Part shown: positions 8,777-16,745 of the stretch, one piece after another
How the letters are laid out: each line of letters begins with the position of its first letter
Numbering within the stretch: position 1 is the first letter of the stretch
Assembly: GCA_902799875.1 (NCBI GenBank)
Contig: CADCCH010000024.1
Coordinates: 21,044-49,516 of the forward strand
DNA: 28,473 nt
Direction: 5' to 3'
Source of the DNA: an uncultured Bacteroidales bacterium
Lineage (GTDB): Bacteria > Bacteroidota > Bacteroidia > Bacteroidales > Paludibacteraceae
Program-made: the position numbers and the translations under genes
The notes under the pieces: generated by a model
What the model was told of the DNA's origin: nothing
What the model saw: only the letters and a program-made list of their open reading frames with translations
The model's database searches: none

Positions 8777-11617
8777 ATGAGACGATACTTATTTTGTTTA
8801 GTAGCCGCGCTGGTATGTAGCGCAAGTGCGTGGGCAGTCGTTGCGTCCCCCGTTCCGTTTGAGTACACCAAACCCGACGGAACGGTCGTAATGGCGCGTG
8901 TATATGGAGATGAATTCCATTCCTACATCGAGTCTTTGGACGGCGAGTTGCTGTATGGAAGCCGCGATGAAGAGGCATTGGAAGAGGCGGCACAAATACG
9001 CCGTATTCGCCGTGCGCACCAAGGAGCGGGAGATATGTCTTTCCCCACAAAGGGATCTCCTCACAGTTTGGTACTGCTCGTCAGTTTTTCCGATCTCGAC
9101 ATGGGCGAGAGTCTGCAGAATTTCAAAGACTTGCTTAACAAATCCGGTTATAACTATAACGGAGCTACCGGCTCATGCCGCGATTTCTATATTGCTTCGT
9201 CGGATAGTATTTTCTTGCCGGAGTTCGACTGTTTTGGTCCGTACAAAATGCCCAAAAGCATGGAATACTACGGTGGCAACTCAGGTAATTCCAACAGTCA
9301 GAACGCACACGAAATGGTCGCTGAAGCCTGCCAGATGGCGCACAATGCCGGCGTGAACTTCAAGAACTACGACACCAACAACGACGGTTTGTTGGATAAT
9401 GTGTTTATCTTCTACGCCGGTCATAACGAAGCCGAAGGTGGTCCTGCCGCTTCTATCTGGCCGCACCAGAGTAACATCTCGTCCATGGGTGTTAGGTTAG
9501 ACGGCGTGTTGGTTGCCTCCTACGCATGTACGTCCGAATATAAAGGAAGTAATGGTAGTGTGCGCTGCGGTATCGGTACGTTCTGCCATGAGTTCGGTCA
9601 CGTAATCGGTCAACCCGACTTCTACGATACCGATTACAATTACTACTCCGTCGGTAACTGGGATGTCATGTGCGACGGAAGTTACAACAATGACGGAAAT
9701 ACCCCGCCTACTTTCTCGGCCTATGAGCGTATGTACGAAGGCTGGCTGACTCCGAAGCAATTGCTGTTGCCCGGACAATACTCTTTATCGGATATTCCGT
9801 TCCATAAAGAGGCGTACCTTATTGCCGCTTCTACGCATAATTTATCAGGCACAAATCCGAACCCAAGTGAGTTCTTCTTATTGGACAACCGCAGTGGAGA
9901 TAACGGCTGGGACAAATATCTTCCGGGAAACGGAATGTTAGTTTGGCATATTGACTATTCAGCATCTGCATGGACGAGTAACACCCCCAACAACGGTCCA
10001 ACGCTGATGCGTATGCACTTGGAAGAAGCGAATGGTGTGACGTGGCAGAAACGCGCCAACCGTGAGAAAGGTCGCTCATCCGACCCGTATCCCGGAACCA
10101 ATAATGTCACATCTTTTTCTCCGGCTCTTCACAATAACACCCAATTGAACCAACCTGTCTTCAACATTAAAGAGGTCGGAAGCGTAATCACCTTCACCTA
10201 TATTGGAGACGGTGTATCTTCATTGCGTGCAGATAAAGATATTATTGAATTAGTTACCACGGTGGACGATGATAAAAAAATCAAAGACTGGGATCCTCAA
10301 GAATTTACGATTCTAGGTACAGGTCTTGATCCGGAAAAGAATATCGTTCTTTCCTCCAATAACAATTTATTCACTCTGTTCGCCGGAGAAGAAGCCCCGA
10401 ATCGCACTAACAAACAATGGAGCAGATCGGTTTCTCTCAAAGCATCCAATGATTCTACATTGGAACAAAAGATTTGGGTAAATTTCCGTCCAACCAAACG
10501 TGATTGCGAAGAGACGACAGGAGTTATTTCTATTACCTCGGAGATGGCAAGCAGTGCGGTTTCCTTAATAGGTTATGCCCCGCGTCCGACATACGTAACA
10601 CAGCCGGAAACCTTGCCGTCAAGCGACATAACTCCCTACTCTTTCACGGCACACTGGAAGAACCAGGAAGATGCTGAATTATATTACCTCACCTTATATA
10701 AGGCAGAAGAAGGCACAACGGATTTTGTACAAGGATTTGAGAATTTCAGTGACTTTGTAAAAATACGTGAAGAAGGATGGCAGAGTAACACCAACCTCAT
10801 TACTACCTCTGCCAAGTCAGAAGGCACATGTGCGCTGTACCTGAAAACGCACGGAGACCAGGTAACCTCAGAGACCTATCCGGCAGCCGTAACCAACTTA
10901 TCATTTTGGTATAACGCGTTCACTTCTTCACTGGATACCATAGGCGTGCTGACCATAGAGGCGTACGACGGCAAAGAATGGATTGTCATGGATAATTTGC
11001 TAATGACCAATAAATCCAAGCGAGTAACTGCCAACTATCCGATAGAGGCCGAATCAAACTATCGTGCATTCCGTATGACTTGGATAGATAATGGCGGTGC
11101 AGGAATCGCCCTCGATGCCTTTACAACCACCTTGTCAGAAAAAATAACGTATCTCAAAAAGGGTAAGGAAATTGCTATTCAGTCCTATAGTTATGGCGAA
11201 GAAGCGTTCTATACTTTTGGTGGTCTGCAACCCGATAGTGTTTATTACTACCAAGTTCAGACTACTGATTCAGGAAAGGGTTGTGAAGAACATGTTACCG
11301 AGTTATCCGATCCTTCCGGCATACGCACCTTGAGTGGCAAACCGTCAGATGACAAACAGTTGACGTTTGCTCTGGACAGCATAAACTATAACCCCGCGCT
11401 GTATACGGTTTATCTGACCAATCCACAAGAAGGAGATTATTTGTACTTCTATAACTATAACGGTAATTTGGTACAAAGTACCTCCGTCAAAGCAAATACG
11501 TACTCGTACCCGCTGGAGAAAGACAACTATCGCAAAGGCGAGATCTACATGATCCAACATGCCGTAGCCGGTAAACTCAAACGCAAACAAAAATGGGTTA
11601 AATTCATGTTCCAATAA
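8777..11617 (+). CDS. secreted M6 family (immune inhibitor A-like) zinc metalloprotease
   Basis: 946 residues from the ATG at 8777; an upstream in-frame TTG (8747) lies inside the promoter -7 element and is not used. A Sec signal peptide (about 1-21) is followed by a propeptide-like region and the catalytic domain. The zinc motif HEFGHVIGQPDFYD (from H271) fits the M6 consensus HExxHxxGxxD, and WDVMCDGSYN supplies the met-turn region. An Asn/Asp segment DTNNDGLLDNVFIFYAGH may bind calcium. After about residue 480 come beta-sandwich regions, including a fibronectin III-like part (SFTAHWKNQEDAELYYLTLY to DSVYYYQVQT). The last 70 residues look like a type IX secretion C-terminal domain but end oddly in KFMFQ. 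It probably degrades extracellular protein, which could feed the SusCD system just upstream; that link is inference. Confidence 0.88.
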   Translation: MRRYLFCLVAALVCSASAWAVVASPVPFEYTKPDGTVVMARVYGDEFHSYIESLDGELLYGSRDEEALEEAAQIRRIRRAHQGAGDMSFPTKGSPHSLVLLVSFSDLDMGESLQNFKDLLNKSGYNYNGATGSCRDFYIASSDSIFLPEFDCFGPYKMPKSMEYYGGNSGNSNSQNAHEMVAEACQMAHNAGVNFKNYDTNNDGLLDNVFIFYAGHNEAEGGPAASIWPHQSNISSMGVRLDGVLVASYACTSEYKGSNGSVRCGIGTFCHEFGHVIGQPDFYDTDYNYYSVGNWDVMCDGSYNNDGNTPPTFSAYERMYEGWLTPKQLLLPGQYSLSDIPFHKEAYLIAASTHNLSGTNPNPSEFFLLDNRSGDNGWDKYLPGNGMLVWHIDYSASAWTSNTPNNGPTLMRMHLEEANGVTWQKRANREKGRSSDPYPGTNNVTSFSPALHNNTQLNQPVFNIKEVGSVITFTYIGDGVSSLRADKDIIELVTTVDDDKKIKDWDPQEFTILGTGLDPEKNIVLSSNNNLFTLFAGEEAPNRTNKQWSRSVSLKASNDSTLEQKIWVNFRPTKRDCEETTGVISITSEMASSAVSLIGYAPRPTYVTQPETLPSSDITPYSFTAHWKNQEDAELYYLTLYKAEEGTTDFVQGFENFSDFVKIREEGWQSNTNLITTSAKSEGTCALYLKTHGDQVTSETYPAAVTNLSFWYNAFTSSLDTIGVLTIEAYDGKEWIVMDNLLMTNKSKRVTANYPIEAESNYRAFRMTWIDNGGAGIALDAFTTTLSEKITYLKKGKEIAIQSYSYGEEAFYTFGGLQPDSVYYYQVQTTDSGKGCEEHVTELSDPSGIRTLSGKPSDDKQLTFALDSINYNPALYTVYLTNPQEGDYLYFYNYNGNLVQSTSVKANTYSYPLEKDNYRKGEIYMIQHAVAGKLKRKQKWVKFMFQ

Positions 11618-11622
11618 GAATA

Positions 11623-11637
11623 CCCCATTTTACCCCA
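11623..11637 (-). promoter_or_regulatory. possible second MraZ box (inverted)
   Basis: On the minus strand this reads TGGGG, TAAAA, TGGGG, that is two TGGGN units 10 bp apart, the spacing known for E. coli MraZ binding sites. It lies 110 bp before the similar plus-strand site. It may be chance. Confidence 0.3.
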
Positions 11638-11655
11638 CATTTTTGTAAAATTGTT

Positions 11656-11693
11656 AATAACCCGCGTAAGTCTCTGAATTTACGCGGGTTATT
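11656..11693 (+). terminator. strong hairpin terminator after the M6 gene
   Basis: AATAACCCGCGTAA (11656-11669) pairs perfectly over 14 bp with 11680-11693 around a 10-base loop. The following sequence is AT-rich (ATATATTTAC) but without a pure T run. It separates the M6 gene from the dcw operon and could work on both strands. Confidence 0.75.
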
Positions 11694-11747
11694 ATATATT
11701 TACACTTGTCGAAAACCTGTTAATAAAACAATTGAAAAATTTTTTTG

Positions 11748-11762
11748 TGGGTAAATGTGGGG
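11748..11762 (+). promoter_or_regulatory. candidate MraZ operator
   Basis: TGGGT (11748-11752), five bases, TGGGG (11758-11762): two TGGGN repeats with 5-nt spacing. E. coli MraZ binds such direct repeats upstream of its own gene. The site covers the -33 position of the promoter below, so binding would be expected to block RNA polymerase. This is a motif match with established spacing; binding in this organism is inference. Confidence 0.5.
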
Positions 11763-11780
11763 AATATCAAATATTTTTTG

Positions 11781-11788
11781 TATATTTG
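11781..11788 (+). promoter_or_regulatory. -7 element of the dcw operon promoter
   Basis: TATATTTG followed by C, a good TAnnTTTG match 28 nt before the mraZ ATG. No proper TTTG stands 20 nt upstream; that place holds the TGGG repeats, so the promoter may be weak or regulated. Confidence 0.6.
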
Positions 11789-11815
11789 CACCCGATTTCA
11801 AAACAAAGTGGTGAA

Positions 11816-12268
11816 ATGGGTACATTTGTAGGAAATATAGAAGCACGGTTGGACGAGAAGGGACGTATTTTCGTTCCGGCGGCGTACCGTAAGATCCTGG
11901 CTGAGCAGAACTCGAAGTTCATGGTCATGCGCCGTGATACGGATAACGAGTGTCTGATGTTCTACCCGGAGCATGTGTGGAACGAAAAAGTGGAGCAGAT
12001 GCGTCTGACGCTTGATGAGTGGGATCCGGAAGATCAGCTGATCCTGATGCAGTTTATGGCAGATGCCGAGTACCTGGAGCTGGACGCACAGGGACGTATT
12101 CTGCTGCAGAAGAAAAACCTCGAGACCATCGGTGCACAACAAGATGTACTGTTTGTCGGCATGTTGAACCGTTTTGCACTCTGGACACCGGAGAACTTCG
12201 CGAACAAACGTCTGAGTCAAACCGAACTCGCTGCACGTCTGCGGGCTAAAATGGCGAAGAAAGGATGA
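11816..12268 (+). CDS. mraZ: transcriptional regulator MraZ
   Basis: MraZ is a ring-forming DNA-binding protein that represses the dcw operon from its first position. The 150-residue length is normal. It carries two AbrB/SpoVT-like half domains, each with the family signature: LDEKGRIFVP near residue 13 and LDAQGRILL near residue 90. The ATG at 11816 (MGTFVGN) is chosen because family members start there; the longer open frame upstream includes the promoter. Its TGA overlaps the ATG of rsmH by 4 bp (ATGA), so the two are translationally coupled. TGGGN repeats just upstream are a likely self-binding site. Confidence 0.95.
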   Translation: MGTFVGNIEARLDEKGRIFVPAAYRKILAEQNSKFMVMRRDTDNECLMFYPEHVWNEKVEQMRLTLDEWDPEDQLILMQFMADAEYLELDAQGRILLQKKNLETIGAQQDVLFVGMLNRFALWTPENFANKRLSQTELAARLRAKMAKKG

Positions 12269-13185
12269 ACGAAGTTTACCACATACCGGCCATGCTACAA
12301 GAGACCATCGAGGGACTGAATATCAGACCAGACGGGATCTATGTGGATGTCACTTTCGGAGGAGGAGGGCACAGCCGCGCTATTATGAAGGGTCTAAAAG
12401 ATGGCGGCAAGCTCTACTCGTTCGATCAGGATATCGAGGCATTCGAGAATGCCATGACTAACGGGGAATGGGAAACGGCGAAAGAAGAAGGACGTTGGAC
12501 CTTTGTTCATAGTAATTTCCGATACTTACGCAACTGGATGGACTACTACGGCATCGAAGCAATCGACGGTCTGTTAGCGGATCTGGGCGTTAGTTTTCAC
12601 CACTTCGACTGCCCGGAGCGCGGTTTCAGTTTCCGCTTCAGCGCACCGCTTGACATGCGGATGAACCAAACCGCCAAGCGCACGGCGGCAGATATCGTGA
12701 ACAGTTATAGCGAGGAGGAGTTAGCCAAGGTGCTGTACCTCTACGGGGAGATGAAGAACAGTCGCGGTATCGCGAAGAACATTTGCCGGGCACGGGCCCA
12801 GAAACGGATCGAGCGTACCGAAGACTTAGTAGCCGCATCGCGCATTCCTGCGGAGATGAGTAAGGAATTAGCCCGTTTGTTCCAAGCTCTGCGGATTGAA
12901 GTGAACGATGAGATGGGAGCGTTACGGGAGATGCTGGTGGCAGCACGAGACCTGCTCAAACCCGGAGGACGCATGGCCATCCTCACCTACCATTCGTTAG
13001 AAGACCGGCTCGTGAAGAATTTCCTTCGCAGCGGAAACCTGGAAGGAACGATCGAAAAAGACTTTTACGGAAACATATTGACACCTTTCACTCTGATTGA
13101 GAAAGGACGTGAGGCTTCCCCCGAAGAAGTGGAACAAAACCCAAGAGCACGCAGTGCCAAACTACGCGTCGCCGCTAAACGCTAA
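12265..13185 (+). CDS. rsmH: 16S rRNA m4C1402 methyltransferase RsmH
   Basis: RsmH (formerly MraW) uses S-adenosylmethionine to methylate N4 of C1402 in 16S rRNA at the ribosomal P site. The 306 residues include HIPAMLQE at the N terminus, the SAM-binding loop VDVTFGGGGHS (residues 27-37), LADLGVS with the nearby RGFSFR and PLDMRM motifs, and the C-terminal ILTYHSLEDRLVKNF. It is the usual second dcw gene. The stop codon lies inside a 7-bp tandem repeat that makes up the whole gap to ftsL. Confidence 0.96.
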   Translation: MNEVYHIPAMLQETIEGLNIRPDGIYVDVTFGGGGHSRAIMKGLKDGGKLYSFDQDIEAFENAMTNGEWETAKEEGRWTFVHSNFRYLRNWMDYYGIEAIDGLLADLGVSFHHFDCPERGFSFRFSAPLDMRMNQTAKRTAADIVNSYSEEELAKVLYLYGEMKNSRGIAKNICRARAQKRIERTEDLVAASRIPAEMSKELARLFQALRIEVNDEMGALREMLVAARDLLKPGGRMAILTYHSLEDRLVKNFLRSGNLEGTIEKDFYGNILTPFTLIEKGREASPEEVEQNPRARSAKLRVAAKR

Positions 13186-13201
13186 TCACTAATCGCTAAT
13201 C
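13174..13201 (+). repeat. 7-bp tandem repeat at the rsmH/ftsL junction
   Basis: Four units: GCTAAAC, GCTAATC, ACTAATC, GCTAATC. The rsmH stop codon (13183-13185) is within the second unit, and the repeat fills nearly all the space before the ftsL ATG at 13207. Confidence 0.85.
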
Positions 13202-13206
13202 GTTCA

Positions 13207-13527
13207 ATGGCCAACAGTCACGACATACAATCCTGGTTAAACGGAGACATGCTCCGAAGCCAAAAAATCAGAGAGCAGTATCCCCTGATCGGATTGATTG
13301 TCGGGCTGGTCTTTTTGTATATCCTGACCGGTTACCAGGCGGCCAAGCAGCAACATCGCCTGACCGACACCAAGAAAGAGATGCTGGATGCCAAGTTCCG
13401 GTACATGACCATCAGTGCCCAGTTGACCAACACCACCCGTCAGAGTCAGATCATCGAGGCGCTTCAGGAGAACGGCAGTGCTCTCAAAGAAAATAACGTA
13501 CCACCGACTAAAATCACCAAACGATGA
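13207..13527 (+). CDS. ftsL: FtsL-like cell division protein
   Basis: 106 residues with a short basic cytoplasmic part, one membrane segment (about 26-44, LIGLIVGLVFLYILTGY) and a periplasmic coiled-coil-like helix (about 45-95) with heptad hydrophobics. That is the build of FtsL, the bitopic divisome protein that bridges FtsQ/FtsB and FtsW/FtsI. Sequence similarity is weak in this family, so the call rests on size, topology and its place between rsmH and ftsI. It overlaps ftsI by 4 bp (ATGA). Confidence 0.85.
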   Translation: MANSHDIQSWLNGDMLRSQKIREQYPLIGLIVGLVFLYILTGYQAAKQQHRLTDTKKEMLDAKFRYMTISAQLTNTTRQSQIIEALQENGSALKENNVPPTKITKR

Positions 13528-15326
13528 GTGACGAGCAACGAAATACTGTATGGCGGTTTGCGATGATCTTCATCGTGATCTTGACGGGGTTCGTGGCCGT
13601 GTTAGGTAAGATCATCTACGTGCAGACGGTGGAACGGGACGAATGGTTGAAGGTGGCGGAGAAACAGGTGCCCACCAACCGTCCTATCCATGCTACGCGT
13701 GGCAATATTCTCGACTGCAACGGGCAACTGCTGGCGTCCAGTATGCCGCAGTATTATATATATATGGATACACGCGTGCCCGCGTTGCGCGAGAAAGAAG
13801 GTACGCTCTTTGCCCGTCATATCGACACGCTGGCATTGGATCTGGCAACCGTCGTCGGAGACCATTCGCAGGCGGAGTACAAAGCACGTATCTGTCAGGC
13901 GTACCGCAATCACGAGAAACGGTTCCGTGTTTGCGACCACCGGATCAACTACCTGCAGCGGCAGGCGTTGGAGCAGAACCAACTCATCAAAAAAGGCAAA
14001 TACAAGAGCGGTATTTTCTTTGAGGACCAACACCGGCGTATCAAGCCTTACGGGGTGCTTGCTAGCCGTACAATCGGTAGTATCTACGGAGATGGTGGTG
14101 GAGGTAACTCGGGTCTCGAGAAACGCTTTGACAAAGAACTGCGCGGAGAAGACGGCATGAGTTCGATCCAACGTATCGGCGGACGGAACGAGTCCGTCAC
14201 AGTGGAGGAAGCCAAAGACGGTCTGGATGTAGTGACGACCATCGATGCCAACCTCCAGGATATCGTGGAGAATGCCTTGCTCGCCAAGACCAAAGAGCGT
14301 CACGCCAAGTGGGGCTGCGCCATTTTGATGGAGACCAAGACCGGATATATACGAGCGATTGCGAATTTGGACCGCAGCAAGGAGGATGAGGAGGCGTATT
14401 ACGAGGCGCAGAACCATGCCGTACAACGTGTCGAACCGGGTTCGACGTTCAAGACGATTGCCTTGGTGGCTGCCCTCGATGACGGCGAGATCGATATCGA
14501 TGATACGGTTACGGTCACCAGCAAGCCCTGGAAATACTTCACCGTCCAACATACGGACGCGCACAAGATGGATACTGTACTGACCGTTCGTTCCGCATTA
14601 GCGGTATCATCCAATATCGCACTGGCCAAGTTGATTACCCGCAGTTACGAAGGTTCCGCCAAGAAATTCGTACGCCGGATAGAAAAAATGGGTCTGATGG
14701 ACAGTGTGTATTGTGAGATTCCGGGTGCAGACAAAGTGCGTATCGATATCCCCAAAGACACCGTTACGCTCAGTAAGATGAGTTACGGTTATTCCGTTGA
14801 GTTGAGTCCGATGCAGATCCTGATGTTCTACAACGCGATAGCGAATAACGGCCGGATGGTAAGACCGATGTTAGTCACGTCCATCCAACAGGACGGAGAG
14901 GACACCAAACGGTTCAAAACAGAGACGGTCAAGTCTTCGATCTGCTCCAACAGCACGTTGCAGGATATCCGCGGTGCGTTGCACGATGTCGTATGGGACA
15001 ACCATTTGGGTACCGCAGCCGCCCGACTCTGGAGTCGCAAAGCGCAGTCCAACCTGGTATCGATCGCAGGCAAGACAGGTACGGCGCAGCTGTACATCCC
15101 CGGACACGGTTATTCGGGCAAGCACCACCGCATGACTTTCGTAGGATACTTCCCAGAAGAGAACCCGCAGTACACCTGTATCTGCATGATTGAGGACCCG
15201 CAATATCCCTACGACGCCGGACAGGACTGCGGTTCGACGGTACGCGTGATAGCAGAAAAAACAATGGCTTATACCGGATGTTATATATACGAAAATGGTA
15301 CTAAAAGACTTATTAAACGCGATTGA
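13524..15326 (+). CDS. ftsI: division-specific peptidoglycan transpeptidase (class B PBP, FtsI/PBP3)
   Basis: FtsI cross-links septal peptidoglycan, working with the glycosyltransferase FtsW encoded later in the operon. Of 600 residues, about 12-32 form the membrane anchor, followed by the pedestal domain with RGNILDCNGQLLA. The transpeptidase domain has all three active-site motifs: STFK with catalytic S307, SSN (362-364) and KTGTAQ (517-522). The protein ends soon after the transpeptidase fold, so there is no room for the C-terminal PASTA domain carried by many Bacteroidales homologues (usually about 700 residues). It overlaps the next gene, murE, by 32 bp. Confidence 0.95.
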   Translation: MSDEQRNTVWRFAMIFIVILTGFVAVLGKIIYVQTVERDEWLKVAEKQVPTNRPIHATRGNILDCNGQLLASSMPQYYIYMDTRVPALREKEGTLFARHIDTLALDLATVVGDHSQAEYKARICQAYRNHEKRFRVCDHRINYLQRQALEQNQLIKKGKYKSGIFFEDQHRRIKPYGVLASRTIGSIYGDGGGGNSGLEKRFDKELRGEDGMSSIQRIGGRNESVTVEEAKDGLDVVTTIDANLQDIVENALLAKTKERHAKWGCAILMETKTGYIRAIANLDRSKEDEEAYYEAQNHAVQRVEPGSTFKTIALVAALDDGEIDIDDTVTVTSKPWKYFTVQHTDAHKMDTVLTVRSALAVSSNIALAKLITRSYEGSAKKFVRRIEKMGLMDSVYCEIPGADKVRIDIPKDTVTLSKMSYGYSVELSPMQILMFYNAIANNGRMVRPMLVTSIQQDGEDTKRFKTETVKSSICSNSTLQDIRGALHDVVWDNHLGTAAARLWSRKAQSNLVSIAGKTGTAQLYIPGHGYSGKHHRMTFVGYFPEENPQYTCICMIEDPQYPYDAGQDCGSTVRVIAEKTMAYTGCYIYENGTKRLIKRD

Positions 15327-16743
15327 ACCGATAGAGGTCATCGGTCGCACGGACATCGAGATTAAGGATATACATTTTGACAGCCGAAAGGTGGGTCAAG
15401 ATGACTTGTTTGTAGCCCAGGTAGGCACAGCAGTAGATGGACATACATTCATTGATGGTTGTGTCGCCAAGGGTGCTACAGCGGTGGTGTTGAGCGACCG
15501 CGCATATATGCGCCAGGATGCGAACGCGACCTTTATCCTCGTGGATAACACCGATAAAGCCCTCGGTCTGCTGGCAAGCAAATGGTTCGGTGAGCCGAGC
15601 AAACAATTGACGCTGGTAGGCGTGACGGGCACGAACGGAAAGACCACGATCGCTACCCTCTTGTACAAGCTCGTGCGGGCGTTGGGACACAAAGCCGGAC
15701 TGCTATCAACGGTGGTCAATTATATCGAAGACGAAGCGGTTCCTGCGACCCACACGACACCGGATGCGATTGAGTTGAATAGTCTGCTGCGTCGCATGGT
15801 CGATGCAGGTTGTGAGTATGCGTTCATGGAAGTTTCGTCTCATGCGATTGCACAAGAACGTGTGGCAGGTTTGGATTTCGACGGGGCGTTGTTTACGAAT
15901 CTGACGAGGGATCATATTGACTACCACAAGACGTTTGATAACTATCGGGATACGAAGAAACGGTTGTTTGACGGATTGAAGAAAGAGGCTTTTGCAGTCA
16001 CCAACAAAGATGACAAGAACGGTCTGGTGATGACGCAGAACTGCAAGGCAGAGGTAAAAACCTACTCTACCCGTTCTTTAGCCGATTACAAGGCACAGAT
16101 ATTGGAAGAAGGCTTCGACGGCATGCTGCTCAATATCAACGGCAAGGAGGTCTTTGTACCCCTCGTAGGACGCTTCAACGTGAGCAACCTGCTTTGCATC
16201 TACGGTGCGGCACTGAACCTGGGTTTTGATGAACTGGACGTACTGCGTGTGCTCTCGACACTCAAGCCGGTCAACGGTCGTTTTGAGACCATACACAGTC
16301 CCAAAGGCTGGACCGCTATCGTCGATTACGCCCACACGCCGGATGCGGTGGATAATGTGATACAGACCATTCGGGAGATCAAGAAAGAAGGTTCCAAACT
16401 GATCACCGTAGTCGGCTGCGGAGGTAACCGCGACAAAGGCAAACGACCGATGATGGCGCAGATTGCAAAAAGAGGCAGCGAGCAGTTAATCCTGACCTCC
16501 GACAACCCGCGTGACGAGGAACCAAGGGACATTCTGAAGGACATGACGGACGGTCTCAATGCCGACGAGTTGCGTTCGACGCTCGTCATCGAAGACCGTG
16601 CTGCAGCCATCCAGACCGCATGCACCCTCGCACAGAAAGATGACGTCATCCTCATCGCCGGCAAGGGACACGAAGATTACCAGATCATCAAGGGTGTAAA
16701 GCACCATTTTGACGATCATGAGCAAGTACGTAAATATTGTTAA
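15295..16743 (+). CDS. murE: UDP-MurNAc-L-Ala-D-Glu:meso-DAP ligase MurE
   Basis: MurE is the cytosolic ATP-dependent ligase that adds the third residue of the peptidoglycan stem peptide. Its 482 residues show the Mur ligase ATP loop GTNGKTT (K116), the central domain motifs (HTTPDAIELN, EVSSHAI, TNLTRDHIDYH) and the C-terminal DNPR motif (403-406), which marks enzymes that add meso-diaminopimelate rather than lysine. The ATG at 15295 lies within the end of ftsI and gives the normal N terminus. murF, which follows murE in many other bacteria, is missing here; mraY follows after 2 bp. Confidence 0.96.
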   Translation: MVLKDLLNAIEPIEVIGRTDIEIKDIHFDSRKVGQDDLFVAQVGTAVDGHTFIDGCVAKGATAVVLSDRAYMRQDANATFILVDNTDKALGLLASKWFGEPSKQLTLVGVTGTNGKTTIATLLYKLVRALGHKAGLLSTVVNYIEDEAVPATHTTPDAIELNSLLRRMVDAGCEYAFMEVSSHAIAQERVAGLDFDGALFTNLTRDHIDYHKTFDNYRDTKKRLFDGLKKEAFAVTNKDDKNGLVMTQNCKAEVKTYSTRSLADYKAQILEEGFDGMLLNINGKEVFVPLVGRFNVSNLLCIYGAALNLGFDELDVLRVLSTLKPVNGRFETIHSPKGWTAIVDYAHTPDAVDNVIQTIREIKKEGSKLITVVGCGGNRDKGKRPMMAQIAKRGSEQLILTSDNPRDEEPRDILKDMTDGLNADELRSTLVIEDRAAAIQTACTLAQKDDVILIAGKGHEDYQIIKGVKHHFDDHEQVRKYC

Positions 16744-16745
16744 GT

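Noticed and set aside
11732..11815. N-terminal extension of mraZ
   Set aside because: It would cover the promoter and operator; MraZ proteins begin at the Met at 11816.
13602..14564. 320-codon open frame antisense to ftsI
   Set aside because: It mirrors the codon pattern of ftsI, has no recognisable domains and no promoter; treated as a shadow, as are the long antisense frames over ftsW (19803-20495) and serS (23716-24351).
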